DNA of 64,000 nt, taken from contig NC_063449.1 in assembly GCF_020379485.1 (NCBI RefSeq), forward strand, positions 36,391,473 through 36,455,472, read 5' to 3'. The DNA comes from Brassica napus (lineage: Eukaryota > Streptophyta > Magnoliopsida > Brassicales > Brassicaceae). Positions 24,159 through 36,836 of this stretch are shown piece after piece. Each line of letters starts with the position of its first letter. Position 1 is the stretch's first letter. The position numbers and the translations under genes were made by a program. The notes below the pieces were generated by a model that saw only the letters and a program-made list of their open reading frames with translations, made no database searches and was not told the DNA's origin.

Positions 24159-24412
24159 TGGTATCAGAGGAATAAGCTCTTGAACCTCACAAAACCTTCC
24201 GTAAATTTCTTTATTTCTTTCTCAGATTATCTTCAAAATCTGTTGGATACATCCTTTTATCCACTGGTCCAAAAGTCTTTCAAAAGAGAAGAACCTCACC
24301 AGAACTCAAGATAGAGGAGTATCCTATTCTCTGGAACTCAAGAAAGCTTCAGCCATATCAGGAAAAGCTTCATCAGAGTCCAGTTTATCTCAAAATCAGT
24401 AGGAACAATCTA

Positions 24413-27400
24413 TTGTCCACTGGTCCATATCTCTTCATGAGGAAGAACTCCAACATGGTGTTGTTTCCAGAGTACAAGAAGGCTAAGGAACAACATAAGA
24501 AGTGCAATATGCCAAGAAGAAGTCACTTGAATCAAGCCAGGAATGTAATCAAGGAGTTTGAGCATCCATCGATTCAAGGTCGAACCATGTATTCATCTGT
24601 CATTGGTGGTTCAAATGAAGAAGAAACATGGAGAAGTACTGATAGTGCAGCCAACACTGATGGTTCAGCAACCATGAGTGACCTACATTCCCTTATCCAA
24701 GCCTTTATCTCATCAAAGAAGGCTGGTTCACACTCTCTTGACCCTAAACCTATCATTATAGATTCAGGAGCAAGCCATCACATGATTAGTGATAGGAACT
24801 TGATTAGTGATGTCCAGCCTGCCTCAGGGAATGTTCAAATAGCAAATGGTGATAAGATTAAGATAGAAGGGATAGGGAACCTGAGGTTGTTTGATAGGGA
24901 ATCTACTGCCTTGTATATGCCTCAGCTTACATCAAACTTGCTATCTGTGAGAAAGGCTACTATTGATCTGAGTTGTCAGGTTGTCTTCAGACCATATGAG
25001 GTTGAATTTCAAGACTTAAAGACAGGCTAAGTGATTGGAAAGGGGCACGTTCACAATGAACTCTATCATCTTCAGAAGACAGAGATGTCTAGACCTTCCA
25101 CTTCTCAGTGTTTGGCTAGTACATCCAGCGGGGTTGATAGCACACTATGGCATGCTAGATTGGGACATCCTCATACAAGAGCCCTAAACTTGATGCTTCC
25201 AGGTGCGGTCTTCAAGAATGATGATTGTGAAGCTTGCATATTGGGGAAGCATTGTAGAACAGTCTTCCCATAGTCTAGCACCATATATGAAAGATGTTTT
25301 GACCTAGTTCACTCTGATGTATGGACTGCTCCATGTGTGTCCAGAGAGAACCACAAATACTTTGTCACCTTCATTGACGAGAAATCCAAATACACTTGGG
25401 TGACACTGATTCCGTCTAAGGACAAGGTGTTTGATGCTTTCAAGAATTTCCAGACCCATATCTGCAACCATTTCAATGCCAAGATGAAAATTCTAAGGTC
25501 AGATAATGGTGGAGAGTATACAAGTCATGCATTCAAGCAATATGTTGCTCAACATGGGATTACTCACCAGACAAGCTGTCCTTACACTCCTCAGTAGAAT
25601 GGAGTTGCTGAGAGGAAGAACATACATTTGATGGAGGTAGCAAGATCAATGATGTTCTACACCAATGTTCCAAAAAGATTCTGGAGTGATGCTGTGATGT
25701 CTGCTACTTATCTGATCAATAGAACTCCAACTAAAGTCCTCAACGACATGTCTCCTTTTGAGGTCCTAAACAAGACCAAACCATCTTTGGACCACTTGCG
25801 TGTGTTTGGATGCCTCTGTTTTGTGATGATACCTGGGGAGCTGAGGAACAAGCTTGATGCTAAAAGCTCAAAAGCTATGTTCATTGGTTACTCTCCAACT
25901 CAGAAGGGGTATAAGTGCTATGATCCAGAGTCAAGAAGGGTTCTTGTCTCAAGGGATGTGAAGTTTGTAGAATCTAGAGGCTATTATGATGGAAAGAGTT
26001 GGGAAGAGCTCAAAGATCTTTCTCAATCAGCCTCAGATAGAGCAAACAACCTTAGGAGAGTAATGGAGAGCCTGAGAATCAGTATGCCCTCTTTACCAAG
26101 GGTGGAACCTGTCCCTGAAAATGTATCATCTACTGCAGCTGATAGTGTTGAGAGCACTCATCCTGATCATGAGAGGGGCAGTAAAAATGTTGAGCAATCT
26201 ACACAAGCTCAACCTGAAGAGAACTCAGTAGCTCATGATCAAGATGAGATGCCATCAGAATCAGATGTTGAGACTCAAGTAGAGGCGCCAAGTGAAGGAA
26301 ATGAAGCAGAACCTGAGCAGATACAGACTCAAGTAGAGGCGCCAAGTGAAGGAAATGAAGCAGAACCTGAGCAGATACAACCTTTGAGAAGGAGTACAAG
26401 GATCAGAAAACCCTCACAATGGATCAATACAAAAGTTTACTTCAATGCTGAAGCTGTAGCTCACCCAATAAGTGCAGTATGCTCCCTTGCTCAATATCCA
26501 TAAGATCATCAAGTCTTCATCAGTGAATTGGATCAGGAATACATTCCAAGAACATATGAAGAAGCTATGCAACACAAGGAGTGGAGAGAATCTGTTGGAG
26601 ATGAGATGGGAGCCATGATCAAGAATGATACATGGTTGAGACTGAACTTCCAAAAGGAAAGAATGCAATGATAAGTCGGCTTCTCTTCACCATCAAGTAC
26701 CTAGCTAATGGGAAACCAGAAAGGAAGAAGACAAGGCTGGTTGCAAGAGGATATACCCAAGTCTATGGAGAAGACTATTTAGACACCTTTGCACCAGTAG
26801 CTAAGCTCCACACCATAAGAATTCTGCTCTCTTTGGCTGTGAATTTGGAATGGGATCTATGGCAGATGGATGTCAAGAATGCATTTCTACAAGGAAAGCT
26901 TGAGGATGAGGTGTATATGAGACCACCACCTGGTATGGAAGACATGGTCAAGCCAGGAAATGTCCTAAGGCTGAAGAAAGCAATCTATGGATTAAAACAG
27001 TCTCCAAGAGCTTGGTATCACAAGCTGAGTACAACCCTCAATGGAAAAGGGTTTGTAAAGTCAGAAGTTGATCACACACTCTTTACCCTCACAAGTAAGC
27101 AAGGAATTGTGGTGATTATGATCTATGTAGATGATATCATCATCACAGGAAGTGACAAGGAAGGTATCATCTCTACTAAAGTTTTTCTTAAGTCTACCTT
27201 TGATATTAAAGATTTGGGTGAGCTAAAGTACTTTCTAGGGATAGAAATATGCCGCTCTAAACATGGGCTTTTCTTATCTCAAAGAAAGTACACACTTGAC
27301 CTTTTAAAAGAGGCAGGTGAACTTGGAGCAAGAGTAGCTAAGACACCACTTGAAAAAGGTTGCAAGGTCTTGCGTGAGAGGGAGTTTGAGGATACTCCAT

Positions 27401-28086
27401 TTGGCGACTTCAAGCTCTATAGAAGGATGGTTGGGAAGCTAATCTATCTCACCATTACAAGACCAGACATCTGTTTTGCTGTGAATCAAGCCAGTCAACA
27501 TATGCAAGCACCAAAGGTTCATCATTGGAATATGGTGGAAAGGATCATGAGATATCTAAGAGAGGTTCCTGGTCAAGGTGTTTGGATGGGTTGCAATAAG
27601 AGTACATAGATACTGGGATATTGTGATGCTGATTGGGCTGGTGATAGAGTAGACAGAAGGTCAACAACAGGCTATTGTACTTTCATTGGAGGCAACCTAG
27701 TCACATGGAAGAGCAAGAAGCAAAAGGTGGTATCATGTTCAAGTGCAAAGGCAGAGTATAGGGCAATGAGGAAGTTAACTAGTGAACTCATTTGGATCAG
27801 GAACCTGCTAAGAGACTTGGGCATAGAAGCAACAACACCAATCATAATGCATTGTGATAACCAGACAGCTATCCACATAGCATCAAACTCAGTATTCCAT
27901 GAAATGATTAAACACATTGAAGTTGATTGTCATAAAGTGAGACAAGCTGTGGAGCAGAAGATCATTTTACCCTGCTATACTAGAAGTGAATATCAGTTAG
28001 CTGATATCTTCAGCAAGGCAGCAAGCACTAAAGTCTGTGAGTTCATTCATCCAAAATTTGGACTCATAGACCTCTCATGTCACTGA
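24413..28086 (+). pseudogene. Copia polyprotein, degraded
   Basis: Most of gag is absent. Recognisable in order are protease (IIDSGASHHM), pre-integrase (WHARLGHPH), integrase core (HSDVW, SDNGGEYTS), reverse transcriptase (IYVDDIIITG) and RNase H (CDADWAGD). In-frame stops occur at 25028, 25271, 25595, 26501 and 27607, and there is a frame change near 26504-26640. A 54-bp segment encoding QVEAPSEGNEAEPEQIQ is tandemly duplicated at about 26275-26381, in the linker between integrase and reverse transcriptase. Confidence 0.9.
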
Positions 28087-28228
28087 TATCTCCTTCATGA
28101 AGTGTTCTACTCTTTTTCCTTGATTTGGGGTTTTTTCCAAAGGGTTTTACCTAGTTGAGATTTTAATGAAGGAATACTTCATGGCTTCCAAGCTTAACTT
28201 GTTCCATATGGTCAAGCTTGAGGAGGAG

Positions 28229-28572
28229 TGTTGACATGAAACAGAAGTAAACTGCCAGACTTTAGAAGTAAACTGCCAGACTTGAGAATTAAGCTAGAGA
28301 GTTATAAGGTTTTATAAGAATTACTATACTGGAGTATTTTATTGAAGAGAAGAAGAAGAGAGAAGAACACCATTGAAATATTTTAAACAATGAATATTTT
28401 ATTTATTGTGTACAGAGACAACTTGCTTTTAAATACTTGTATCCAGATTTACAATTAAATTAAAGAAACTATTATCTCGTTCTCTCTCTTACATTTTGAA
28501 ATCTATATATCTCTCATACTTTCCATTTCCCTCATGTTCTTCGTTTTTCAGAAATAAACTCTTAATAATTCT
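28229..28572 (+). repeat. 3' LTR of the FH8 Copia element, truncated end
   Basis: 344 bp compared with 370 bp for the left copy. The terminal ctaaca is missing where FH8 sequence resumes. Confidence 0.85.
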
Positions 28573-29505
28573 GTCGTCGGAATAGCTCCCACGAAAGAAG
28601 AACAATCAGCGATTCTTGGATTCGACGGGGACGTCGCGAAACTCGCTGAAGCTGAATCATTTCTGTTTCATCTCCTCAAAGCGGTGCCAACCGCGTTTGC
28701 ACGGGTAAACCCGTTTCTCTTCAAAGCTAATTACTATCCAGAGATCGCTCACCATAGCAAGTGTCTCCAGACGCTGGATTCAGCATGTAAAGAGCTGAGA
28801 TCGCGCGGTTTGTTCGTGAAGCTTTTGGAGGCGATTTTAAAAGCTCGTAATAGAATGAACGCAGGAACCGCGAGAGGTAACGCTCATGCGTGTAATCTAA
28901 CCGCGCTTTTGAAACTCTCGGTCTCGGACGTTAAGAGCGTTGATGGGAAGACTACTCTGCTTAACTTCGTGGTGGAGGAAGTCGTTAGGCCGGAAGGAAA
29001 ACGCTGAGTTTTGAACAAAAGAAGCAATAGCATTACACGTACTAGTAGTAGTAGTAACACTCCTCAGCCTCAAGCTATGACTAAAGAGGAGCAAGAGAAA
29101 GAGCTCTTGAAGCTTGGTTTACCTATAGTCGGAGGACTAAGCTGTGAGTTTTCAAACGTGAAGAAAGCAGCAAGTGTAGACCATGCCACAGTTGATGCGA
29201 CTTGCTCGGGTCTTGAGGTTAGAGCGAAAGACGCGAGAAAGTTGATTGCACAGTGTGAAGGAGGAAGGTTTGTTGAGAAGATGATGACGTTTCTTGAATC
29301 AGCAGAGGAAGAAAGAGTGTGAGAGTTTCTTGCCATGGTTGATAAAGTATGCTTAGATGTTATGAGGAGTCTGCAGAGGAGGAATATAGCGAGTTCCGCG
29401 TCGCCTTCAAGACAGAGAACCGGCTTTAAGTTCCCGGTTTTGCCTCCAAATTTCATGTCGGATAGGTCTTGGAGTGACTCCGGTGAATCGGATTCTGATA
29501 TGTGA
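28573..29505 (+). pseudogene. FH8: Formin FH8, 3' part (broken)
   Basis: The FH2 domain resumes with [18 protein letters not shown]. It continues through [17 protein letters not shown] and [18 protein letters not shown], a core FH2 actin-binding motif. A TGA at 29005-29007 interrupts the frame. After EEERV another TGA coincides with a deletion of part of the C-terminal FH2 helices, and the sequence then rejoins at EFLAMVDKVCLDVM. The normal C-terminus SDSGESDSDM ends at the stop 29503-29505. The several independent lesions show the gene has been dead for some time. Confidence 0.85.
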
Positions 29506-30079
29506 GAGTCTAGGTTTCTTTTTCTGTAGATAATAGAATCATGGAGTATTGATCTTTTATTGAAAGGTATAGAATCGTGGATAGATTTATATGATAGATC
29601 CTTAAGTCATGACAGAACACAATGCAAAACACTATCTTGTTGTCTACTAGTAGAGTCGCTTGGTTTCTCAAAGCATTGATAAGTCTCAACATTTTTTGCA
29701 AACGTTCTATCTTTTATAAAAGCCTATGAACAGTTGAACACACACAAGAATCAACTAAGTAATCAAGAAACGAAGACATACATAGAAAGCCCTTAGTGGA
29801 GGACATGTTGGGGAAACGGATACTTGATGTAAGATATAATGGTCCCAATGGTAAACCAAATTAACATTTCATAAGGCAGATCTTTGACTCAGAGGAGTAG
29901 ATAATATTCTACTCCCTAATGCATATCGTTTGCTGGCTCAACGATATTAAATAAAACTTAATTAAGGTTTGATCATTCATTGTTCAGCACTTCTATTGTT
30001 TTTTTTTCTCTGCCTTGACTCCCTCCTGGAGACTTTTATCTTGGCATGAAAATTTGGTTGTGTTATCAAAGATCAATCA
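29506..30079 (+). promoter_or_regulatory. Intergenic between FH8 and the lectin kinase; probable kinase promoter
   Basis: No gene or repeat recognised. The last 150 bp would include the kinase promoter and leader. Confidence 0.4.
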
Positions 30080-31616
30080 ATGATGTTTCAGCTAATTATG
30101 GTATTGTTGTTGTTCCTGTTCACCCCCAAGAAGGTAGTTTGTCAGGGAACAAACACAAACGATGGAGAGTTAAACTTCAACGGAGGAAAAAATCTGTATA
30201 CCACTGGATCAGCGAATCTAAACAATAATGGTTTGCTCACACTGACGAATTCTACACCACGAACAACTGGTCAGGTATTCTATAATCGTCCACTTCAGTT
30301 CAAGGACTCTATTAATGGTACAGCCTACTCCTTCTCCACCACTTTTGTTTTCGCTATTGAGTTTCATAATGGGTCTTATGGAGGATTTGGACTTGCCTTT
30401 GTTATTAGTCCTACGAGAGGCTTTCCTATATCTTTTCCACGCAACTATCTTGGCATTTTCAATATAAGCAACATGGGATATCCCTCAAATCATATTGTAG
30501 CTATTGAACTTGATACTACCTTTGACCAACCATTAGGGGACATAGATGCCAACCATGTGGGCATTGACATCAATAGCTTGGTTTCAGACAAAGCTGACTC
30601 AGCACATTATTTCAAGGATGATGGTACACCTACAAACCTTTCTCTTTCCAGTGGAGATCTTATGCAGCTGTGGGTTGAATATGACAGCAAACATAAACAG
30701 CTTAATGTCACACTTCATCCTCTTCTTGTCCCTAAACCAAAGATTCCACTCCTTTCTCTGCAAAAGGATCTTTCTCAGTATTTGCTTGAATATATGTACA
30801 TTGGCTTCACATCAGCGACGGGGGAGCTAACTGCATCTCATTATATATTTGATTGGAAGTTCAAGATGAACGGGACGGTTTCAGATATAAACCACTCTCG
30901 TCTTCCAAAAATTCCCTTGGAGGATCAGCTAGAGAGCCATAGTCTAAAGAGAATTTTAATAATCAGTTTGAGTGTTTCAGGCGCAATACTTGTCATCTTC
31001 CTGATTCTTGGTTTATGGCTCTTCCTGAAGAAGAAGAAGTTGATGGAAGTTCTTGAAGACTGGGAGGTACAGTTTGGTCCACATAGGTTTGCTTACAAAG
31101 ATCTACACACTGCCACAAAGGGTTTCAAGGGCACTGAGCTTCTCGGTAGAGGAGGATTTGGGAAAGTCTACAAGGGTACATTACCAGTTTCTAACATAGA
31201 GATTGCTGTGAAGAGAGTTTCTCATGATTCAAGACAAGGAATGAGAGAGTTCATTGCTGAGATCGCAACCATTGGCAGACTCAGACACCCTAACTTAGTT
31301 CAGCTCCAAGGCTACTGCAGACACAAAGGTGAACTCTACTTGGTATATGACTGTATGCCAAAAGGAAGCCTTGATAAGTTACTTTACCACCAACAACCAA
31401 TGGAAATTCTAGATTGGTCTCAAAGATTCAAGATCATCAAAGATGTATCTTATGGGCTCTGCTACTTGCACGAGCAATGGGTGCAGGTCATTATCCACAG
31501 GGACATTAAGCCAGCCAACATTCTTCTTGACCACAATATGAACGCTAAACTTGGTGACTTTGGTCTTGCAAAGCTCTACGATCATGGTATTGATCCTCAG
31601 ACCTCTCACGTGGCAG
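30080..31616 (+). CDS. L-type lectin receptor kinase (clade V), exon 1
   Basis: Plasma-membrane receptor kinase that senses extracellular signals. Residues 1-22 form a signal peptide, and a legume-lectin ectodomain runs to about 280 (FSTTFVFAIE and VAIELDT are typical). The transmembrane helix is at about 291-317, and the kinase starts with LGRGGFGKVYKG at residue 355. It has AVKR, HRDIKPANILLD (about 473) and DFGLAK (about 492). The exon ends at 31616 in phase 1 before GTATGC. Exon 2 is 5.4 kb away because a gypsy element sits in the intron. Joined in phase, the two exons give a 633-residue protein without a stop, normal for the family. Position and sequence suggest LecRK-V.1/V.2 (At1g70110/At1g70130). 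Confidence 0.9.
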
Positions 31617-31672
31617 GTATGCAGTAATATCACAACATGGTTCTGGGTATAGCCAGGTGAAAATTAGTCTGA

Positions 31673-31677
31673 GACTC
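31673..31677. repeat. Target-site duplication of the gypsy element, left
   Basis: GACTC, repeated at 36837-36841. Confidence 0.85.
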
Positions 31678-31979
31678 TGATATGCCGTGGAGAGTATACA
31701 CTACGAGAAGGAAGAGATTATTGGAAGAAGAAGCTAGGAAGAGATCATTGGAGGAGGAAGCTTTACGTAATTGAGGAAGAAGTTTATTAAGTCAAACATG
31801 GAATAAAGGCAACAGAGTTTGTTACAGATAATTGTACATGGACCTTATACTATAAAAGGACTCCATTAGTTTGCAAATGGGGGATCGAGGATTTGTACTT
31901 GGCTTAACTCTCCGGCTTGTGGAGATTAAGAGTGGGTGGTTGGGAGGATACTCATCAATATACATCTCAGTTCATAACA
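31678..31979 (+). repeat. 5' LTR of the gypsy element
   Basis: 302 bp, TGATATGCCGTGG to TTCATAACA, apparently identical to 36535-36836. It contains a copy of the 3' end of the polyprotein frame. Confidence 0.9.
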
Positions 31980-32035
31980 AATTGGTGCGGTGAGGCGTTC
32001 TGGATCGAACAATCGCGACGATTACGACGAACACG

Positions 32036-35000
32036 ATGACGAGACCGACGCAATCATCAGGAAATCTTGAATCGCTTTCGCTGCAAGTCGCAGAGCAGAG
32101 AGAGACGACCGTACAGTTGCGCGAAAGTATTGACGAAGTTAGGTCGTCGATGACGGAGCTGGAGCAGCGGCTCGATGTGAAATTCGAAGCGATTCTGAGG
32201 AAGCTCGATAAAAGACCGATGGAGGAGACGAGTCTTCCTTCGAATCCAATCACTCTATCGCAAGATCCTCAGGTACATTTCTCAAACACGGAACCTGGCC
32301 GTAGTTTTAGGGAGTTCGGTGATACGGTTAGATTTCCGATAACGGAGAGTCGCGATAGTTTGATTAAGAAAGTTGAACTTCCGACTTTCTCGGGAGAGGA
32401 TGTTTACGGTTGGATTGCCTTGGCTGAGCGTTTCTTCAGAATTGGAGGTTATGGTGAGCTGATGAAGATTGAATTGGTTTCTGTCAGTCTCGGGGGAGAC
32501 GTGTTGAGCTGGTTTAACAGTGAGATTTTGCGACATCAATTCAGCAGCTGGTGTGACTTTAAGAACAGATTGATTGAACGTTTTAGCAGAGTGAAACTTC
32601 GTGATCCGAGTCAGCCGTTCTTTGCCGTTCAACAGACGGGGACAATTGCCGAGTATATTCATAAGTTCGAAGATCTGTCGACACAAGTGGTAGGGTTAAC
32701 TGATACGCAGAAGGAGGGAATTTTCATGAATGGTCTAACACCGGAGATGAGAGAAGTGGTTACAATGTGCAAACCTGTGAACTTGTCAGACATGATTTCA
32801 ACTGCTTATCAAATGGAAGATAGCTCTTTGTTCAGTGTAATTCAAAAAGAAATGAAGAGCAGAAACATGGCGATGTTGAGACCCCCGGAGAATAAAAGCA
32901 AATCTTACTCGAATTTCAACACAAATACAGGATGGAAGCAAGCTGCGCAACCTTTACAACCAGTCACAACACAAAAACAATGGAGACAACCGATGAAACC
33001 ACGTCCCCAGTTGAGATTATCTGAAGCACAGATTGCGGAGAAGAGGAGACTTGGTTTATGTTATACGTGCGACGCGAAATGGTCTAGGCAGCATGTGTGT
33101 CCAAATGCATCTTTACAAGTCCTGACTGTGATTGAGGGCTGTGATGTGGCATTATTGGATCAGGAGGTGAGTGAGATGGAAGAAGATGAAATTGTGTGGG
33201 AACCGCAGTTGAAGACATTGTCTCTAAGATCGTTTCTTGGACGTTCTTCACCAACTACAACTAAAATGACAGGATTTCTGAAGAAGTTGGCGATGATAGT
33301 GATGTTAGACAGCGGAGCAACGCACAACTTCATCACTCCCGCATTGGCTTGTCAAGCTAAACTGAGAGTGGAAACACTGAGAGGATTGGACATATTATTG
33401 GGAACCGGAGTGGCAGTTCAAGGAGGCGGGGTGTGCAGAAATGTAGTCTTTGACCTACAAGGAGTGAAGTTTGTAGCAGACTTTATTGTCTTGGAGTTGG
33501 GGCAGATTGATATGATTTTGGGCATGCAGTGGCTGCGAACGCTTGGTAGATGTCAAATTGACTGGGAGAGACATGAATATGTGTTTTGGTATCAAGGACA
33601 GAAGGTAAAGCTAATGGGAGATCCTACTTTACACTTGATGTTAAAAGGAGGCAAGCCTGGTGTTGCTCAACTGGAAATACATGAGACAATTCTAGAAGTT
33701 CTGAAGTCTTTTGACCACATTTTCAGAGAGCCGACTGAGTTACCGCCAATACGGGGTAGGGAACACGGTATCACGTTGCAACCAGGAACGGGGCCAGTGA
33801 GTGTAAGACCGTATAGGTACCCTCAGATACACAAAGACGTTATGGAGAAGAGCGTTCAGGAGATGTTAGCTAGTGGTTCAATAAGACCAAGTCACAGTCC
33901 CTATTCTAGTCCCGTATTGCTGGTTAAAAAGAAGGATAAATCTTGGAGATTCTGCGTGGATTACAGGGCTGTGAACAGAGTAACAGTTCCTGATAAATAT
34001 CCTATTCCGATCATTGATCAGTTGCTGGATGAGTTACATGGAGCTAAATACTTCTCAAAGCTTGATTTGAGGTCGGGTTATCACCAAATTCGAATGAAAG
34101 AGGCAGATGTGGAGAAGACTGCGTTCCGTACTCATGAAGGTCATTACGAGTTCTTGGTCATGCCTTTCGGCTTGACCAATGCACCAGCCACTTTCCAAGC
34201 TTTGATGAATGAGGTGTTTCAGCCGTTCCTGAGGAAATTCGTTTTAGTCTTCTTCGATGACATCCTTGTTTATAGCTCAACACTGGAGGAGCATGTGCAA
34301 CATCTAGCAGCGGTTCTGAAGGTGTTTGAAGAGCAGTCGTTATTCGCAAATAGAAAGAAGTGTGAGTTTGGCCAGAGGAAGGTGGAGTATTTAGGCCATG
34401 TGATCTCCGCTTTGGGAGTTTCAACAGATCCTAAAAAGATTGAAGCAGTTACAAATTGGCCAAACCCGAGAACGGTTAAGGATTTGCGAGGATTTTTGGG
34501 ACTCACAGGGTACTATAGAAAATTTGTTCAAGCGTATGGGATGTTAGCCAAGCCACTTACCGAGTTGTTAAAGAAGGAGCAGTTTTTATGGGCAACAGAG
34601 GCGCAATTAGCTTTCGATAAGCTTAAGGTGGCGATGACGACAACTCCGGTATTAGCGTTACCAGATTTCACCAAGATGTTTGTCATCGAGTCAGACGCTT
34701 CAGGTTTTGGATTAGGAGCGGTTCTAATGCAAGATAGGCATCCAATCTCCTACTTCAGTCATGCCTTGACAGCAAAGGAACAACTAAAACCCATTTATGA
34801 ACGGGAACTGATGGCGATCGTGATGTCTATCCAAAAGTGGCGCCATTATCTTTTGGGGAGAAAATTTTTGGTGCGAACTGATCAACAAAGCTTGAAATAT
34901 TTGCTTGAGCAAAGGGAGGTGACGTTGGATTATCAACGATGGCTGACACGTATATTGGGGTATGACTTTGATATTGAGTACAAGGTGGGAACGGAGAATA

Positions 35001-36631
35001 AGGTAGCTGATGGATTGTCTAGAATAGTTCAGTATTCAGCTGTTGAATTACAAACGAAGTTGTGTTCTTTGACAATTCCAACAACACTACAGATGAAGGA
35101 CATTTTAGCGGAGATTGAGATGGATCAGGGAATTCAGGAGACGATTGCAAAGTTGCTAAAGGGCGAGGCAGTAAAAAATGGATATACGTTGAATCAAGGG
35201 CGGCTGTTATATAAGGGGAGTTTGGTGTTGCCAAAAACGTCGCAATACATTCCTCTCATTTTACAAGAGTGCCATGATGGTTTGTTAGGAGGTCATGCGG
35301 GAGTGTTAAAAACCCTAAAACGTGTTCGAGAATGTTTTTACTGGCCCCAATTGAGGAAACATATCAGTGAGTATGTGGCTGCTTGCGAGGTTTGTCAGAC
35401 GCATAAGTATTCCACATTGTCTCCTGCTGGTTTGCTTCAACCAATAGAGCTACCTACCAGGATATGGGAAGACATTTCAATGGATTTTGTTGAGGGCTTA
35501 CCTTCGTCACGAGGCGTAAATGTTATATTGGTAGTGGTTGATCGCTTGAGCAAATATTGTCACTTCTTGACACTGAAGCATCCTTTCACAGCAGTAGAAG
35601 TGGCTCAGTAGTTTCTTTCTGAGATTGTACGCCTACATGGATATCCTAAGTCGATTATATCGGATAGAGATAAGGTGTTTTTGAGTATCTTTTGGCGGGA
35701 ATGTTTTAAAGCTTCAGGCACGAAGTTGCGTTTTAGCACAGCTTTCCACCCTCAATCAGATGGACAGACTGAGGTATTAAATAGATGCTTGGAAACGTAT
35801 CTAAGGTGCTTTGCGTCTACTCATCCCAAGACGTGGGCTAAGTACTTAATGTGGGCTGAATTGTGGTACAATACCTCTTACCATACAGCAACACAGTGTT
35901 CTCCTTTCAAGCTGGTATATGGGCGTGATCCACCGTCGTTATTACGGTTTGAAGAAGGGTCCACACAAAACTTTGAGTTGGAAGTGATGTTGAAAGAAAG
36001 AGATGCATTGTTGGATGATGTGAAGAACCATTTGTTGCGTGCGCAGGAGATTATGAAAAACAATGCTGATAAACATCGTCGAGATTTGGAGTTCGATGTT
36101 GGATCATTGGTTTATTTGAAGCTGAGGCCGTATAGACAGCAGTCGGTGCAGAGGCGTATTTGTCAGAAGTTGGCTGCTCGTTACTATGGGCCCTATGAGG
36201 TGTTAGAGAGAATTGGGAAAGTGGCTTATCGCTTACGTTTACCGGTAGAGTCAAAGATCCACCCAGTGTTTCATGTGTCTCAATTGAAACCGGTGGTAGG
36301 GCGTGGTAAAATGGTTACATCTTTACCACCGGTTCTGTCTGCGGAAGAGGAGTTGATAGTGGAACCGTTGGAGTTGTTGGACTCTCGTTACAGTGGAGAG
36401 GGATTTTTGGAGGTATTGGTACAGTGGAAGAATCTACCGGCGCATGAGACTTCTTGGATGAGGATGAAGGAATTTAAGACGCAGTTTCCATCATACGAGC
36501 TTGAGGGCAAGCTCGGTTTGCGAAAGGGGGGTATTGATATGCCGTGGAGAGTATACACTACGAGAAGGAAGAGATTATTGGAAGAAGAAGCTAGGAAGAG
36601 ATCATTGGAGGAGGAAGCTTTACGTAATTGA
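32036..36631 (+). CDS. Gypsy gag-pol polyprotein with one in-frame stop
   Basis: One frame of 1,532 codons covers the whole polyprotein. In order it has a gag region, a zinc knuckle (CYTCDAKWSRQHVC, about residue 343), and protease (LDSGATHNFI, about 424). Reverse transcriptase has FCVDYRAVNR and the FFDDIL catalytic box (about 739). RNase H starts ESDASGFGLGAVL. Integrase has its HHCC zinc region and catalytic core, and a chromodomain-like end follows. The only interruption is TAG at 35609-35611 (codon 1192), in the integrase core after VEVAQ. No known readthrough context is seen there. The last 32 codons lie inside the 3' LTR. Confidence 0.9.
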
Positions 36632-36836
36632 GGAAGAAGTTTATTAAGTCAAACATGGAATAAAGGCAACAGAGTTTGTTACAGATAATTGTACATGGAC
36701 CTTATACTATAAAAGGACTCCATTAGTTTGCAAATGGGGGATCGAGGATTTGTACTTGGCTTAACTCTCCGGCTTGTGGAGATTAAGAGTGGGTGGTTGG
36801 GAGGATACTCATCAATATACATCTCAGTTCATAACA
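36535..36836 (+). repeat. 3' LTR of the gypsy element
   Basis: 302 bp, apparently identical to the 5' LTR. The host duplication GACTC follows at 36837-36841. Confidence 0.9.

Larger units (their letters stand above)
23789..28572 (+). mobile_element. Older Ty1/copia LTR retrotransposon inside FH8
   Basis: The left LTR (23789-24158) is followed by TGGTATCAGAGG, a primer site matching initiator tRNA-Met. The right LTR (from 28229) is preceded by a purine tract (gaggaggag). The LTRs differ by many substitutions plus small gaps, so insertion is old compared with the other elements here. The right LTR lacks its last dozen bases and no target duplication remains, which indicates a small deletion at that junction. 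The polyprotein has many stops. Confidence 0.9.
31678..36836 (+). mobile_element. Ty3/gypsy (chromovirus-type) LTR retrotransposon, very young
   Basis: The two 302-bp LTRs appear identical by eye, and the target GACTC is duplicated outside them. A purine tract (cgaaagggggg) precedes the 3' LTR. The sequence after the 5' LTR, TTGGTGCGGTGAGG, would be the primer-binding site but is not the common Met-tRNA type. One long gag-pol frame carries a single in-frame stop. The C-terminal region resembles the chromodomain of chromoviruses (EVLVQWKNLPAHETSWM). It lies in the same orientation as the host kinase gene. Confidence 0.93.

Noticed and set aside
32282..36254. Minus-strand frames within the gypsy element
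   Set aside because: Antisense shadows of the polyprotein with no domain of their own.
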